64,000 bases of DNA. It comes from Jatrophihabitans sp. GTDB lineage: Bacteria; Actinomycetota; Actinomycetes; Mycobacteriales; Jatrophihabitantaceae. The notes beneath the pieces are model-generated. The model made no database searches and was not told where the DNA came from. It worked only from the letters and a program-made list of their open reading frames with translations. Shown piece by piece: positions 11,610 to 20,223 of this stretch; the first letter of the stretch is position 1, and each line of letters begins with the position of its first letter. Location: NCBI GenBank assembly GCA_036399055.1, contig DASWNX010000018.1, positions 1 to 64,000 on the forward strand. The letters run 5' to 3'. The translations under genes and the position numbers were made by a program.

Positions 11610-12440
11610 AAAGGCCTCCAGGACGACTCGATCGCCGAGGCCCAGCCCCGTCAACTGATCGTCACGGTCTACGGCCTGTACGCGCGCGAGAAGCCGAACT
11701 GGCTGCCGATCGCCTCGGTGGTGCGACTGATGAGCGACCTGGGTGTGGACAGCCAGGCGGTGCGCTCCTCGATCTCCCGGCTCAAGCGCCGCGACACCCT
11801 GCACAGCCTGCGGATCGGCGCGGCCGCCGGGTACGCGCTCTCACCGTCCACCCTGGAGGCGATGCGCGAGGGCGATCGGCGGATCTTCGACCAGCGGCAC
11901 GCCAGCCTGGCCGACGGATGGGTGCAGGTCGTCTTCACGGTGCCGGAGGCCGAGCGGGGCAAGCGGCATGAGCTGCGGACCAGGCTGGCCAGGCTCGGTT
12001 TCGGCCCGGTCGCCCCCGGCGTCTGGCTGGCGCCGGGGGCGCTGGCAGACGAGGTCAGCGAGGTGCTGGCCCGCCAGCGGCTGTCCGGCTACGTCGACAT
12101 CTTCTGCGGCCAGTACCTCGGCTACGCCGAACTGGCCGGCCGGGTGCGGGACTGGTGGGATCTGGATGACCTCGCCGCGAAGTACGCCCAGTTCCTCGGC
12201 CACTACCGGCCGGTCAGGCGCCGGCTGGCCAGCCGGCCGCCGGCAGGCGGCGAGGCCTTCGCCGAGTACGTCCGGATGGTGACCGCGTGGCGGCGGCTGC
12301 GCTACCTCGATCCCGGCCTGCCGGCCGAGGTGCTGCCCGCTCGCTGGGACGGCGTCGCGGCGGCGAAGTTGTTCGGCGAGCTCAGCGACGCGTTGCGCCA
12401 GCCGGCGCACCGGCACGTGCTGCGCGCGATTCACGACTGA
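11568..12440 (+). CDS. PaaX-family transcriptional regulator
   Basis: 290-residue regulator of the PaaX group, which typically represses aryl-CoA catabolic genes and is released by a CoA thioester. The N-terminal winged helix (PRQLIVTVYGLYARE, then SQAVRSSISRLKRRDTL as recognition region) and the C-terminal PaaX domain with DGWVQVVFTVPE and GYVDIFCGQYLGY are present. It is transcribed divergently from the aryl-CoA ligase, as expected for the local regulator. The start is uncertain between two tandemly duplicated ATGs at 11568 and 11589. Confidence 0.88.
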   Translation: MSSDAKLMSSDAKPKGLQDDSIAEAQPRQLIVTVYGLYAREKPNWLPIASVVRLMSDLGVDSQAVRSSISRLKRRDTLHSLRIGAAAGYALSPSTLEAMREGDRRIFDQRHASLADGWVQVVFTVPEAERGKRHELRTRLARLGFGPVAPGVWLAPGALADEVSEVLARQRLSGYVDIFCGQYLGYAELAGRVRDWWDLDDLAAKYAQFLGHYRPVRRRLASRPPAGGEAFAEYVRMVTAWRRLRYLDPGLPAEVLPARWDGVAAAKLFGELSDALRQPAHRHVLRAIHD

Positions 12441-12474
12441 GGCGCCTTGCGCCTGCTGGACCGGTGGGCACAGC

Positions 12475-13080
12475 CTAGGGACTGCGACTTCCCTCCGGCG
12501 CGAGAAAATCTCCGTGCTTGGGCGCCTGCCGGTCTTCGGGGTGGATGACTTCCTTCGACCGGAAGGCGGGAATCAGCGAACCCACCACCGCGACGCCACA
12601 CCCGATCGTGATCAGGAAAAGCCCTGGCTCAATGCTGGAGGAGACCGCATTGGTCCTCATAGCGAGGCCGAAGGCCCGTACGAGCGCTGAATCCGTCCCC
12701 TCCATCTCAGTGCCAGGGTCATCATCGAAGACCGACCACAATGAGCCGACCACCAGCGCGACGGGAACCAGCGACACAAGCGAGATGACTCGCCACAAGG
12801 CGCCAAGGCCTCGAATGCGAGTCGCGAACAACGCGAGGGCGCACAGCGCCACGACGCCGCTGATGACCAGGATGGTGGGGCCGAAATCAGACAGCGAGCC
12901 GTCAGAGGTGATCGTCTGGTCGAAGCCAAATTCATGACTTCCCCCATACGGCAACGTTTCCTTGTTCGTGCCCCCGACCTCGAACCGACCCCACGGCAGG
13001 GTCGAGCCGAATGCCATCAAGACGACACCGTTCAGCATGACGATCCCGGCCAGGCCGTTGTTGCGGCGATGCCTGAACAT
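12475..13080 (-). CDS. Hypothetical four-segment membrane protein
   Basis: 201 residues with about four hydrophobic segments (LAGIVMLNGVVLMAFGSTL, ILVISGVVALCALALFATR, VISLVSLVPVALVVGSLW and LFLITIGCGVAVVGSLI) and a hydrophilic C-terminus. ATG 13080 is preceded by AGGGGGAACG, a good ribosome-binding site. I recognise no family. It sits between the RidA-like gene and the PaaX-like gene, looks less G+C rich than its neighbours, and may be an insertion. Confidence 0.7.
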   Translation of the reverse strand: MFRHRRNNGLAGIVMLNGVVLMAFGSTLPWGRFEVGGTNKETLPYGGSHEFGFDQTITSDGSLSDFGPTILVISGVVALCALALFATRIRGLGALWRVISLVSLVPVALVVGSLWSVFDDDPGTEMEGTDSALVRAFGLAMRTNAVSSSIEPGLFLITIGCGVAVVGSLIPAFRSKEVIHPEDRQAPKHGDFLAPEGSRSP

Positions 13081-13195
13081 CGTTCCCCCTAGGACAATCT
13101 GCAAAAAAGAAACTTAGTAACCCAGATGACGCGCCTATCGGTCAACTCCATCGCCTTCGCTGGCGACGGTGATGATTGCTCTGCCTCAGGTTTTC

Positions 13196-13597
13196 TTAGC
13201 GCGGGATCTCGGCCACGCCCTGCAGCTCGATGAGAGCTTCCTCGTCCCACAACCGCGCTATGCCGATGCCGGCCATCGCCGGGTACTCGGTGCCGGCCAG
13301 TCGCCGCCAGACCGCGCCGATCTCGCGGGCATTGGCCCGGTAGTCGGCGACGTCGACGATGTAGATCGTGACGGTGGCCAGGTGCTCGGGGCCGCCGCCG
13401 GCGGCGGCCAGCGCGGTCAGCAGGTTGCTCAGCGCCTGCTCGAACTGCTCGACGATCGTGTCGCCGACGATGGCGCCGGCCTTGTCGAGCGCGGTCTGCC
13501 CGGCCAGGTAGACCCGCGCGGTGTCGGTGGCGCGCACCGCGTGCGCGAACCCCGACGGCCGGCCGAGCTCCTCGGGATTGATCCGCTCCAAAGTCAT
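13196..13597 (-). CDS. RidA-like (Rid family) protein
   Basis: 133-residue YjgF/YER057c/UK114 superfamily protein. Archetypal RidA deaminates reactive enamines and imines. Here ARVYLAGQTALDKAGAIVG and the central EQFEQALSNLLTAL helix fit the fold. The segment holding the catalytic Arg of true RidA (PARSTV-like) reads YPAMAGIGIARL, so that Arg seems absent and the protein may belong to another Rid subgroup. An enamine-handling step would make sense in a 2-aminobenzoyl-CoA pathway. AGGGGA precedes the ATG. Confidence 0.88.
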   Translation of the reverse strand: MTLERINPEELGRPSGFAHAVRATDTARVYLAGQTALDKAGAIVGDTIVEQFEQALSNLLTALAAAGGGPEHLATVTIYIVDVADYRANAREIGAVWRRLAGTEYPAMAGIGIARLWDEEALIELQGVAEIPR

Positions 13598-13744
13598 GCT
13601 TTCCCCTGCTCTTCGCGCGAGCGCTCATCGCGCCGATTCGCTCCGGTCCATCTTCGCGGTGCTCGCACTGCGGAGCTCAGCTCCTCGCTCATGCTTTCCC
13701 CTGCTCTTCGCGCGAGCGCTCATCGCACCGATTCGCTCCGGTCC
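13594..13744. repeat. 56-bp direct repeat, 95-bp period
   Basis: Positions 13594-13649 and 13689-13744 are identical except for one base. The first copy contains the ribosome-binding site and ATG of the RidA-like gene; the second is an orphan copy of the same signal between it and the SDR gene. The region is also rich in GAGCGAG-like words. Confidence 0.9.
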
Positions 13745-13774
13745 TCGCTCGCTGGGGCTCGCTGCGATCCTCGC

Positions 13775-14542
13775 TCATGACTGCACCGATCCTCCGTCTA
13801 CGTTGATTCCCTGGCCGGTCACCGCGGCGTTGGCCAAGCAGAACCGCACGGCGTCGGCCACCTCGTCGGGCTCGATCAACCGCCCGATCGGCTGCCTGCG
13901 GGCCAGCGTGGCGCGCGCGTCGTCTGTGCCGCGACCGCTGCGGGCGGCGATCGCCTCGATGGTCGCATCGGTCATCGGGGTGTCGACGTAACCGGGGCAG
14001 ACGGCGTTGACGGTCACCCCGGAGCGGGCCAGCTCGGCGGCCGCCGCGCGCACCAGGCCGAGCACGCCGTGCTTGGACGCGGTGTAGGCCGCCACCTGCG
14101 CCTCGCCGCGCTTGGCCACCACCGAGGCGATGACGACGATCCGGCCCCAGCCGCTGCCGGTCATCGACGGCAGCGCCCGGCGCATCAGCCGGAACGGGGC
14201 GGTGAGGTTGAGCTCGAGCATCCGGGCCCAGTCATCGTCGGAGGTGTCGACGATCGCGGCGGCGGTCCCGGCGCCCGCATTGCAGACCAGCACCTCGACC
14301 GGCCCCCATTCCCGTTCGATCCGGCTGAAGGCGGCCTCGATGGCGTCGGCGTCGGTCACATCGGCCGGCACGGTGAGGCTCGGTCCCGGCAGTCCGGCGC
14401 CGACCTCGTCCAGGGTGGCGCCGTCGCGACCGAGCAGCGCCACCCGGTGGCCCTCGCGTGACAGCGCCAGGGCGACCGCCGCGCCGATCCCGCGGCTGGC
14501 GCCGGCGACCAGGCAGATCCGCCCGGCCTCAGGGGCCGTCAA
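13775..14542 (-). CDS. SDR-family 3-hydroxyacyl-CoA-type dehydrogenase
   Basis: Classical short-chain dehydrogenase of 255 residues: NAD(P)-binding GASRGIGAAVALALS, NAG motif (VLVCNAGAG), catalytic Tyr-Lys (AAYTASKHG) and a C-terminal GQGINVDGGS. Its start overlaps the stop of the enoyl-CoA hydratase gene (ATGA), so they form one operon. In this context it most likely oxidises a 3-hydroxyacyl-CoA ring-derived intermediate; specificity cannot be read from the sequence. Confidence 0.88.
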   Translation of the reverse strand: MTAPEAGRICLVAGASRGIGAAVALALSREGHRVALLGRDGATLDEVGAGLPGPSLTVPADVTDADAIEAAFSRIEREWGPVEVLVCNAGAGTAAAIVDTSDDDWARMLELNLTAPFRLMRRALPSMTGSGWGRIVVIASVVAKRGEAQVAAYTASKHGVLGLVRAAAAELARSGVTVNAVCPGYVDTPMTDATIEAIAARSGRGTDDARATLARRQPIGRLIEPDEVADAVRFCLANAAVTGQGINVDGGSVQS

Positions 14543-15369
14543 CGCCCGGTCCAGCGGGGCGGCCGGCGCTCGTTGAACGCCGCGTGAAACTCGGCGTGGT
14601 CATCGGTGGTCATCAGCAGCGCCTGGGTCATGGCGTCCAGCTCCATCGCGCCGGCCAGCGACATGTCCAGCTCGCGGGTGATCAGCGCCTTGGTCTGGGC
14701 GTAAGCCAGGCTCGGCCCCTCGGCCAGCCGGGTGGCCAGCTTGGCGACCGCGGCGTCCAGCTCGTCGTCGTCGACCAGCTCGCTGACCAGGCCGTACTTC
14801 TCGGCGGTGGCGGCGTCGATCGTGTCGCCGAGCATGAGCAGTTGGGTGGCCCGGCCGGCGCCGACCATCCGGGGCAGCAGGTAGGCCGCGCCCATGTCAC
14901 CGCCGGACAGCCCCACCTTGGTGAACAAGAAGGCGAAGCGAGCCGACCGGGTCACCACCCGGAAGTCCGAGGCCAGCGCCACCACCGAGCCTGCGCCGGC
15001 CGCGATGCCCTGGATGCCGGACACGATCGGGACCGAGACCTCGCGCATCGCCCGGATCAGGTCGCCGGTCATCTTGGTGAACGCCATCAACTCGCGCGGG
15101 CGCATCTTGATCAGCTCGCCGATGATCTCGTTGACGTCGCCCCCGGCGCAGAAGGCCTTGCCGGCGCCGCGGATCACCAGCACCCGCACGTCGTCGCGGT
15201 AGGGCAGCTGCAGCACCAGGTCGCGCAGGTCGGCGTAACTCTCAAAGGTCAGCGGGTTGAGCTTCTCGGGCCGGTTGAGCGTCACCGTGGCGATGCCGTC
15301 GGCCACCGCGAAGTCGAAGTGCTGCCAGTCCTCGGTGAGCGGCACGGAGGCCCGGAACCTGTTCGTCAT
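14539..15369 (-). CDS. Enoyl-CoA hydratase/isomerase family protein
   Basis: Crotonase-fold protein of 276 residues. VTLNRPEKLNPLTFESY and GAGKAFCAGGDVNEI (oxyanion hole) are visible, followed by GIQGIAAGAGSVVALASDF and a conserved LSGGDMGAAYLLPRMVG segment. It overlaps the acyl-CoA dehydrogenase stop and the SDR start by four bases each. Likely a beta-oxidation-like hydratase acting on a ring or ring-opened CoA ester in the aryl-CoA pathway. Confidence 0.88.
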   Translation of the reverse strand: MTNRFRASVPLTEDWQHFDFAVADGIATVTLNRPEKLNPLTFESYADLRDLVLQLPYRDDVRVLVIRGAGKAFCAGGDVNEIIGELIKMRPRELMAFTKMTGDLIRAMREVSVPIVSGIQGIAAGAGSVVALASDFRVVTRSARFAFLFTKVGLSGGDMGAAYLLPRMVGAGRATQLLMLGDTIDAATAEKYGLVSELVDDDELDAAVAKLATRLAEGPSLAYAQTKALITRELDMSLAGAMELDAMTQALLMTTDDHAEFHAAFNERRPPRWTGR

Positions 15370-16526
15370 GCCTGCTCGGCCCTTTCGCTGGTCGCGGCCT
15401 GCGTCAGTGAGCGGCCGATGATGGTGCGCTGCACCTCGGAGGCGCCTTCATAGATCCGCGGCGCGCGGACGTCGCGGTACAGCCGCTCGAGCAGGTGGCC
15501 GCGTTGCAGGGCCCGGGCCCCGTGCAACTGCACGGCCGCGTCGACGACGAACTGGGCGCTCTCGGTGGCGAACAGCTTGGCCATCGCCGCCTTGCGGGTG
15601 AGCAGCTCGGCAGCGGCGCCGGCGTCATAGGCCGCGGCCGCGGCGTAGACCAGCAGCCGGCTGGCCTCGACCCGGGTTGCCATCTCGGCGAGCAGGTGGC
15701 TGACCGCCTGCTGGTCGCTGAGCACGCCGCCGAAGGCCTGCCGGCTGGTCGTGTGCTCGATGGCGGCGTCCAGGGCGGCCTGGGCCATGCCGACCGCGAA
15801 GGCGCCGACGCTGGGACGCAGCACGTCGAGCGTGCGCATCGCGACCTTGAAGCCCGCGTCCACCTCGCCCAGGACGTCGGCCCGCTCGACCCGGACGCCG
15901 TCGAAGGTCAACCGGCCGATCGCGTGCGGCGCCAGCATGTCCAGTGCCTGGCCGGTCAGGCCCGGCGCGTTCCCGGCGACCACGAAGGCGGTGATGCCGC
16001 GGGCGCGGGCGTCGGCGGTGGTGCGGGCGAACACCGTGTAGACGTCGGCCTCGGGGGCGTTGGAGATCCAGGTCTTCTCACCGGTCAGCCGCCATCCCTC
16101 GCCCTCGGGCTCGGCCCGCAGTCCCAGCGCGGCGGCGTCGGAGCCGGCCTCGGCCTCTGACAGCGCGAACGAGGCCACCACGGTGCCCGCGGCCACGCCC
16201 TCGCGGTAGCGCTCGGCGACCGGCTCATTGCCGAAGAGCACGAACGGATAGCTGCCCAGGGCCTGCAACGCCAGCGCCGTCTCGGCGTCGGTGCAGACCG
16301 TGGCAAGGGTCTCGCGCAGCAGGCAGAGCTCCATGGCCGCGGCTGAGCGCCCGGTCGGGCCGAACAGCCGGCTGAGCAACCCGTGGCTGCCCATCGCCTC
16401 CAGCAGCGGCCTGTTCACCCGGCCCTCGACGCCCTGCTCGGCAAGCGGGACCAGCGACTGCACGGCGACCTCTCGCACCTGCCGCACGTACGCTCGTTGC
16501 TCGTCGGTCAGTGCGAAGGCGGACAT
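15366..16526 (-). CDS. Acyl-CoA dehydrogenase family protein
   Basis: FAD-dependent acyl-CoA dehydrogenase, 386 residues. It contains ALSEAEAGSDAAALGLRA and TGEKTWISNAPEAD (flavin-binding region), and a C-terminal GARALQRGHLLERLYRDVRA followed by IYEGASEVQRTIIGR, the usual position of the catalytic-base loop. ATG 16526 has CAGGAGACCC upstream, which rules out the longer reading frame. First gene of the ACAD, hydratase, SDR and Rid operon. Probable role is alpha,beta-dehydrogenation of a ring-derived CoA ester. Confidence 0.9.
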   Translation of the reverse strand: MSAFALTDEQRAYVRQVREVAVQSLVPLAEQGVEGRVNRPLLEAMGSHGLLSRLFGPTGRSAAAMELCLLRETLATVCTDAETALALQALGSYPFVLFGNEPVAERYREGVAAGTVVASFALSEAEAGSDAAALGLRAEPEGEGWRLTGEKTWISNAPEADVYTVFARTTADARARGITAFVVAGNAPGLTGQALDMLAPHAIGRLTFDGVRVERADVLGEVDAGFKVAMRTLDVLRPSVGAFAVGMAQAALDAAIEHTTSRQAFGGVLSDQQAVSHLLAEMATRVEASRLLVYAAAAAYDAGAAAELLTRKAAMAKLFATESAQFVVDAAVQLHGARALQRGHLLERLYRDVRAPRIYEGASEVQRTIIGRSLTQAATSERAEQA

Positions 16527-16641
16527 GGGTCTCCTGAGGACGAGGGTGATCGCGCGCTGCTGAGGCACGCCGCGACCGGAACGAGCCTAGCGAATTCGGG
16601 ACGACCGTCAACGCGACGCGATACGCGTGCGGAGCGGGTCC

Positions 16642-16932
16642 TCACTCGATGTCGAAGTCCTCCGCCTTCAGCGCTGCCACCGCGTCGGACTCCTGCGCTT
16701 GGGGCACCCACAAGGTGATGACCGAATAAGAGGAACCGTCGACCACCTGCACGGTGTTGAGCGCCAGGTGCGCGATGTCGGTGCTGCTGGGCAGCGAGAC
16801 GACGCCACCGGACAGGGCTGCCTGAATCCGCTGCAGGCTCTCCTCCTCCGGCGAACCGGGTCGAGCCTGGGTCGCGAAGCGGACCCCAGGCGTTCCAGCG
16901 CTGAAGTCAGCGGTCCGCGTCACCGTGTTCAC
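16642..16932 (-). CDS. Hypothetical protein
   Basis: 96-residue protein without a recognisable family. GTG 16932 is preceded by GAGGAGGCGCA, a strong ribosome-binding site. It is acidic and has no membrane segment. It may encode an accessory or regulatory protein; nothing in the neighbourhood gives a role. Confidence 0.55.
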   Translation of the reverse strand: MNTVTRTADFSAGTPGVRFATQARPGSPEEESLQRIQAALSGGVVSLPSSTDIAHLALNTVQVVDGSSYSVITLWVPQAQESDAVAALKAEDFDIE

Positions 16933-17050
16933 TGCGCCTCCTCGGTGCTCACTGCGTCTCTCGTGGTGGGACAAGCGCCCCGCTGACTATCCGCCCCGGC
17001 TGACTATCCGCTGCTGCGGGGACGAGCGGTAGCCCCCGGACGCGAGGCGA

Positions 17051-19261
17051 TCACCGGGTGATCACCCGTGACAGCACCGCGTCGAGCACCAGTAAAGCCC
17101 CGGCCTTGTCCAGCGGGTGATTGCCGTTGCCGCACTTGGGCGACTGGATGCAGGACGGGCAGCCGGTCAGGCACTCGCAGCCGGCGATGGCCGCCCGGGT
17201 GGCGGCCAGCCAGTCGGGCAGCACCGCATGACCGCGCGCCGCGAAGCCCGCGCCGCCAGGATGGCCGTCGTAGACGAAGACGGTGGGCCGGCCGGTGTCG
17301 GCGTGCTGGGCGGTGGACACGCCGCCGATGTCCCAGCGGTCACAGCTGGCGAACAGCGGGAGCAACCCGATGGCGGCGTGCTCGGCGGCGTGCAGAGCGC
17401 CGGGAAGCCCGGGCTGATCCAGTCCGGCCTCGGCGACACAGGCCTCGTCCAGGGTGTACCAGACGGCTTTGGTGACCAGCCGCTGCAGCGGCATGTCCAG
17501 CGGCGTCTCGTCCAGCAGCTCACCGCTGAACCGGCGGCGCTGGTAGCTGACGACCTGGTGAGAGACCTCGACCGTGCCGAACTGAACGCTGACCCCGTCC
17601 AGCATGGCGCTCTGCTCGGTGGCCAGGATCGCGATGTCGGTGATCTCCTGCGCGCAGGTGGTCCACGGCGGCTCCTCCGGACGCACCAGCGCCGCCCCGT
17701 GCTCTAAGTCCAACTCCTCCACCACGAACGAGCTGCCCTGGTGCAGGTACACCGCCGCCGGATGCACGGTGGCCGGGGCGGTGCCGGCGTCTACGGTGCC
17801 CAGCAGCGAGCCGGAGGCCGACTCCACCACCGTGACCGGCTGACCGGCGCCGCGCAGGTTCGCGCTCGGGCGGTTGCGGTCGGTCCAGAACCAGCCGGCC
17901 GGCCGCCGGCGCAGCAGCCCCCGTTCCACCAGCGCGGCCAGCACCGGCTCGGCCGCCGGGCCGCCGAACAGCTCGACGTCGGCGGGGGTCAACGCCAGCT
18001 CGGCCGCCGCGCAGCACAGTTGCGGGCCCAGCACGTGCGGGTTGGCCGGGTCGGTCACGCTCGCCTCCACCGGCCGGGCGAAGATGGCCGCCGGGTTGTT
18101 CACCAGGTAGGTGTCCAGCGGGTCGTCGCGGGCGACGAAGACCACCAGCGCGTCCTGGCCGCGGCGCCCGGCCCGACCGGCCTGTTGCCACAGCGAGGCC
18201 AGCGTTCCGGGATAGCCGGCCAGCACCACCGCGTCCAGGCCGGTGATGTCGATGCCCAGCTCCAGAGCGTTCGTGGTGGCCACCCCCAGCAGCTCGCCGC
18301 TGGTCAGCGAGCGCTCCAGCGCCCGGCGCTCCTGGGCCAGGTAGCCGCCCCGGTAGGCGGCGACCCGGTCTGCCAACTCGGCCGCGCCGGCCTCGACCAG
18401 GTGGTTCTTGGCGCTCAGCGCGGTGAGCTCCGCGCCGCGCCGGGACCGCGTGAACACCAGGGTGCGCGCGCCGGCGATCACCAGGTCGGCCAGCAGGCGG
18501 GCGGCCTCGGACCCGGCGGCCCGCCGGATCGGCGCTGGCTGCTCAGCGTCCTGGCTGCTGCCCCGCACCGCCAGCGGCGGCTCCCACAACGCGAAGGTCC
18601 GCGGGCCTCGCGGCGAGCGGTCCGAATCCACCGTCCGCACCGGCAGCCCGACCAGCCGCGAGGCCGACTGCCCGGGGGTGGCCGAGGTCGCCGAGGCCAG
18701 CACGAACACCGGCGCGGCGCCGTAGGCCGCGCACAGCCGGCGCAGCCTGCGCAGCACCAGCGACACGTGGGAGCCGAACAGGCCCCGGTAGTGGTGGCAC
18801 TCGTCGATCACCACGAACCGCAGCCGGCGCAGGAAGCCGGAGTACCGCTGGTGCTGGGGCAGCAGCGTCCGGTGCAGCAGGTCGGGATTGGACAGCACCA
18901 CGTTGGCGTGCTGGCGAATCCAGTCCCGCTCCTCGAACGGGGTGTCGCCGTCCAGGGTGGCCGCCCGGAGACCGGGCAGGCCCAGGGCGCTCAGCGCGCG
19001 GTGCTGGTCGGCGGCCAGGGCTTTGGTGGGGGACAGGTACAGCGCTCGGGACCTGCTCTCGGCCAGCACCGCCGACAGCATCGGCAGCTGGTAGGCCAGC
19101 GACTTGCCCGACGCCGTGCCGGTGGCGATCACCACCGAGTCCCCTGCCCAGGCGTGCTCGGCTGCCTCGACCTGATGCGGCCAGGGCGCGTCGATGCCGG
19201 TGGCCGCCAGCGCGGCGAGGAGCTCTGGCGCTGCCCAGGACGGCCAGGCAGCCGGGGTCAA
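17051..19261 (-). CDS. DEAD/DECH-box helicase with DUF1998/MZB C-terminus
   Basis: Superfamily 2 DNA helicase of the actinobacterial helicase/secretion neighbourhood (Rv3649-like). Motifs are Walker A (ATGTASGKSLAYQLP), DECH box (VIDECHHYRGLFG), SATSATPGQS, VVLAGYPGTLASLWQQAGRAGRRGQ (motifs V-VI) and a C-terminal Cys cluster (CECLTGCPSCIQSPKCGNGN), as in metal-binding MZB domains of Hrq1/MrfA-like repair helicases. The listed start is the TTG at 19261. Family-like sequence (HPLLAALLTG, LRHVEQV) continues 32 codons further to an AGGAGGAG followed by ATC at 19357, so the true protein is probably longer. Confidence 0.9.
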   Translation of the reverse strand: MTPAAWPSWAAPELLAALAATGIDAPWPHQVEAAEHAWAGDSVVIATGTASGKSLAYQLPMLSAVLAESRSRALYLSPTKALAADQHRALSALGLPGLRAATLDGDTPFEERDWIRQHANVVLSNPDLLHRTLLPQHQRYSGFLRRLRFVVIDECHHYRGLFGSHVSLVLRRLRRLCAAYGAAPVFVLASATSATPGQSASRLVGLPVRTVDSDRSPRGPRTFALWEPPLAVRGSSQDAEQPAPIRRAAGSEAARLLADLVIAGARTLVFTRSRRGAELTALSAKNHLVEAGAAELADRVAAYRGGYLAQERRALERSLTSGELLGVATTNALELGIDITGLDAVVLAGYPGTLASLWQQAGRAGRRGQDALVVFVARDDPLDTYLVNNPAAIFARPVEASVTDPANPHVLGPQLCCAAAELALTPADVELFGGPAAEPVLAALVERGLLRRRPAGWFWTDRNRPSANLRGAGQPVTVVESASGSLLGTVDAGTAPATVHPAAVYLHQGSSFVVEELDLEHGAALVRPEEPPWTTCAQEITDIAILATEQSAMLDGVSVQFGTVEVSHQVVSYQRRRFSGELLDETPLDMPLQRLVTKAVWYTLDEACVAEAGLDQPGLPGALHAAEHAAIGLLPLFASCDRWDIGGVSTAQHADTGRPTVFVYDGHPGGAGFAARGHAVLPDWLAATRAAIAGCECLTGCPSCIQSPKCGNGNHPLDKAGALLVLDAVLSRVITR

Positions 19262-19354
19262 CGGGCGTGGCTGAACCTGCTCGACGTGGCGCAGCGGCGT
19301 CTCGCCGGGCGGGCAGCCGGTGAGCAGGGCGGCCAGCAGCGGGTGCTCGGTGTC

Positions 19355-19369
19355 GATCGGTCTCCTCCT
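19355..19369 (-). promoter_or_regulatory. Shine-Dalgarno with possible ATC start of helicase
   Basis: AGGAGGAG at 19369-19362 is followed by ACCG and then ATC at 19357-19355, in frame with the helicase. No in-frame ATG, GTG or TTG lies between it and TTG 19261. Confidence 0.4.
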
Positions 19370-19570
19370 GCCTGTTGAGGCTGCCTGCTCGCGCCGGCGC
19401 GTTCGGCCGGCTCTCCATTCTGGGCTCTCGCCGAGGTGGCGCGCGCCAGGTCGGGCCAGCGCGCCGACCGCCGGGAGATGACCTGCGCGTAAGCGCTACC
19501 AGCCGTCGGGCGGAACGTATGCTCACCAGCACGAACTGCTGAGAAGTCGAGGATGGCGGAGGACGCCGGG

Positions 19571-19909
19571 ATGAACCTGAGCTTGACCGCGTCCAGCACC
19601 GGCGCCCAGACCGTGCTGGAGGTCCGCGGCGAGGTGGACGTGCACTCGGCCACCCAGTTGCAGGACCGGCTGTTCCAGATCATCGGCTCCGGTCAGCAGT
19701 CGGTCGTGGTCGATCTGAGCTGGCTGGCGTTCATCGACTCGACCGGCCTCGGGGCGTTGGTCGCGGTCCGCAACCAGGCCCAGCAGTCCGGCGCCGTGCT
19801 CAGGCTCGTCTGCGGGTCAGCGCGCACGCTCAAGCTGTTTCGGATCACCGGGCTCGACGCCGTCTTCGACATCTATCCCACGGTGCCGCAGGCGATCGCG
19901 GCCGGCTGA
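19571..19909 (+). CDS. STAS-domain anti-sigma factor antagonist
   Basis: 112-residue STAS protein that, when unphosphorylated, binds an anti-sigma kinase and frees a sigma factor. VLEVRGEVDVHSATQLQDRL opens the fold and SWLAFIDSTGLGALVAV holds the conserved Asp-Ser-Thr phosphorylation loop. ATG 19571 is preceded by GGCGGAGGACGCCGGG; an in-frame ATG at 19553 would add six residues. It has no anti-sigma kinase partner next to it. Confidence 0.88.
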   Translation: MNLSLTASSTGAQTVLEVRGEVDVHSATQLQDRLFQIIGSGQQSVVVDLSWLAFIDSTGLGALVAVRNQAQQSGAVLRLVCGSARTLKLFRITGLDAVFDIYPTVPQAIAAG

Positions 19910-20223
19910 GTCGTGGCCGCGTGACCGGCTGATCTCATGACTCCAGGGTTGGCGTGGTCGCGGTTGTGAGAGGCTGACCGCGCTCACGCGAGACGGTCGG
20001 GCAGTGGCCGGCAGGGCAGCTGGCCACCGAGTGTGTGACAAGTAGCACCTCGCCGGGCGGGAGCCTGCGCACGGACGCTCAAGGCGTCCCCTAGACTGCG
20101 CCGCAGCCGCACCGATGGAGAATTCGCCGCTAAGCAGCTTCGGCCCTGACCCCGGGCAAGCCGCTATGCCGAGCTGTCGGGCGATTCGTCAAGCTGGTTT
20201 CGATGGCCTAAGGAGTACGCGTT
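19910..20223. other. Non-coding leader region of pyrophosphatase gene
   Basis: Contains no credible gene. TAGACT near 20092 could be a -10 element for hppA but no clear -35 is seen. The region ends in AAGGAGT before the ATG at 20224. No riboswitch class is recognised. Confidence 0.4.
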
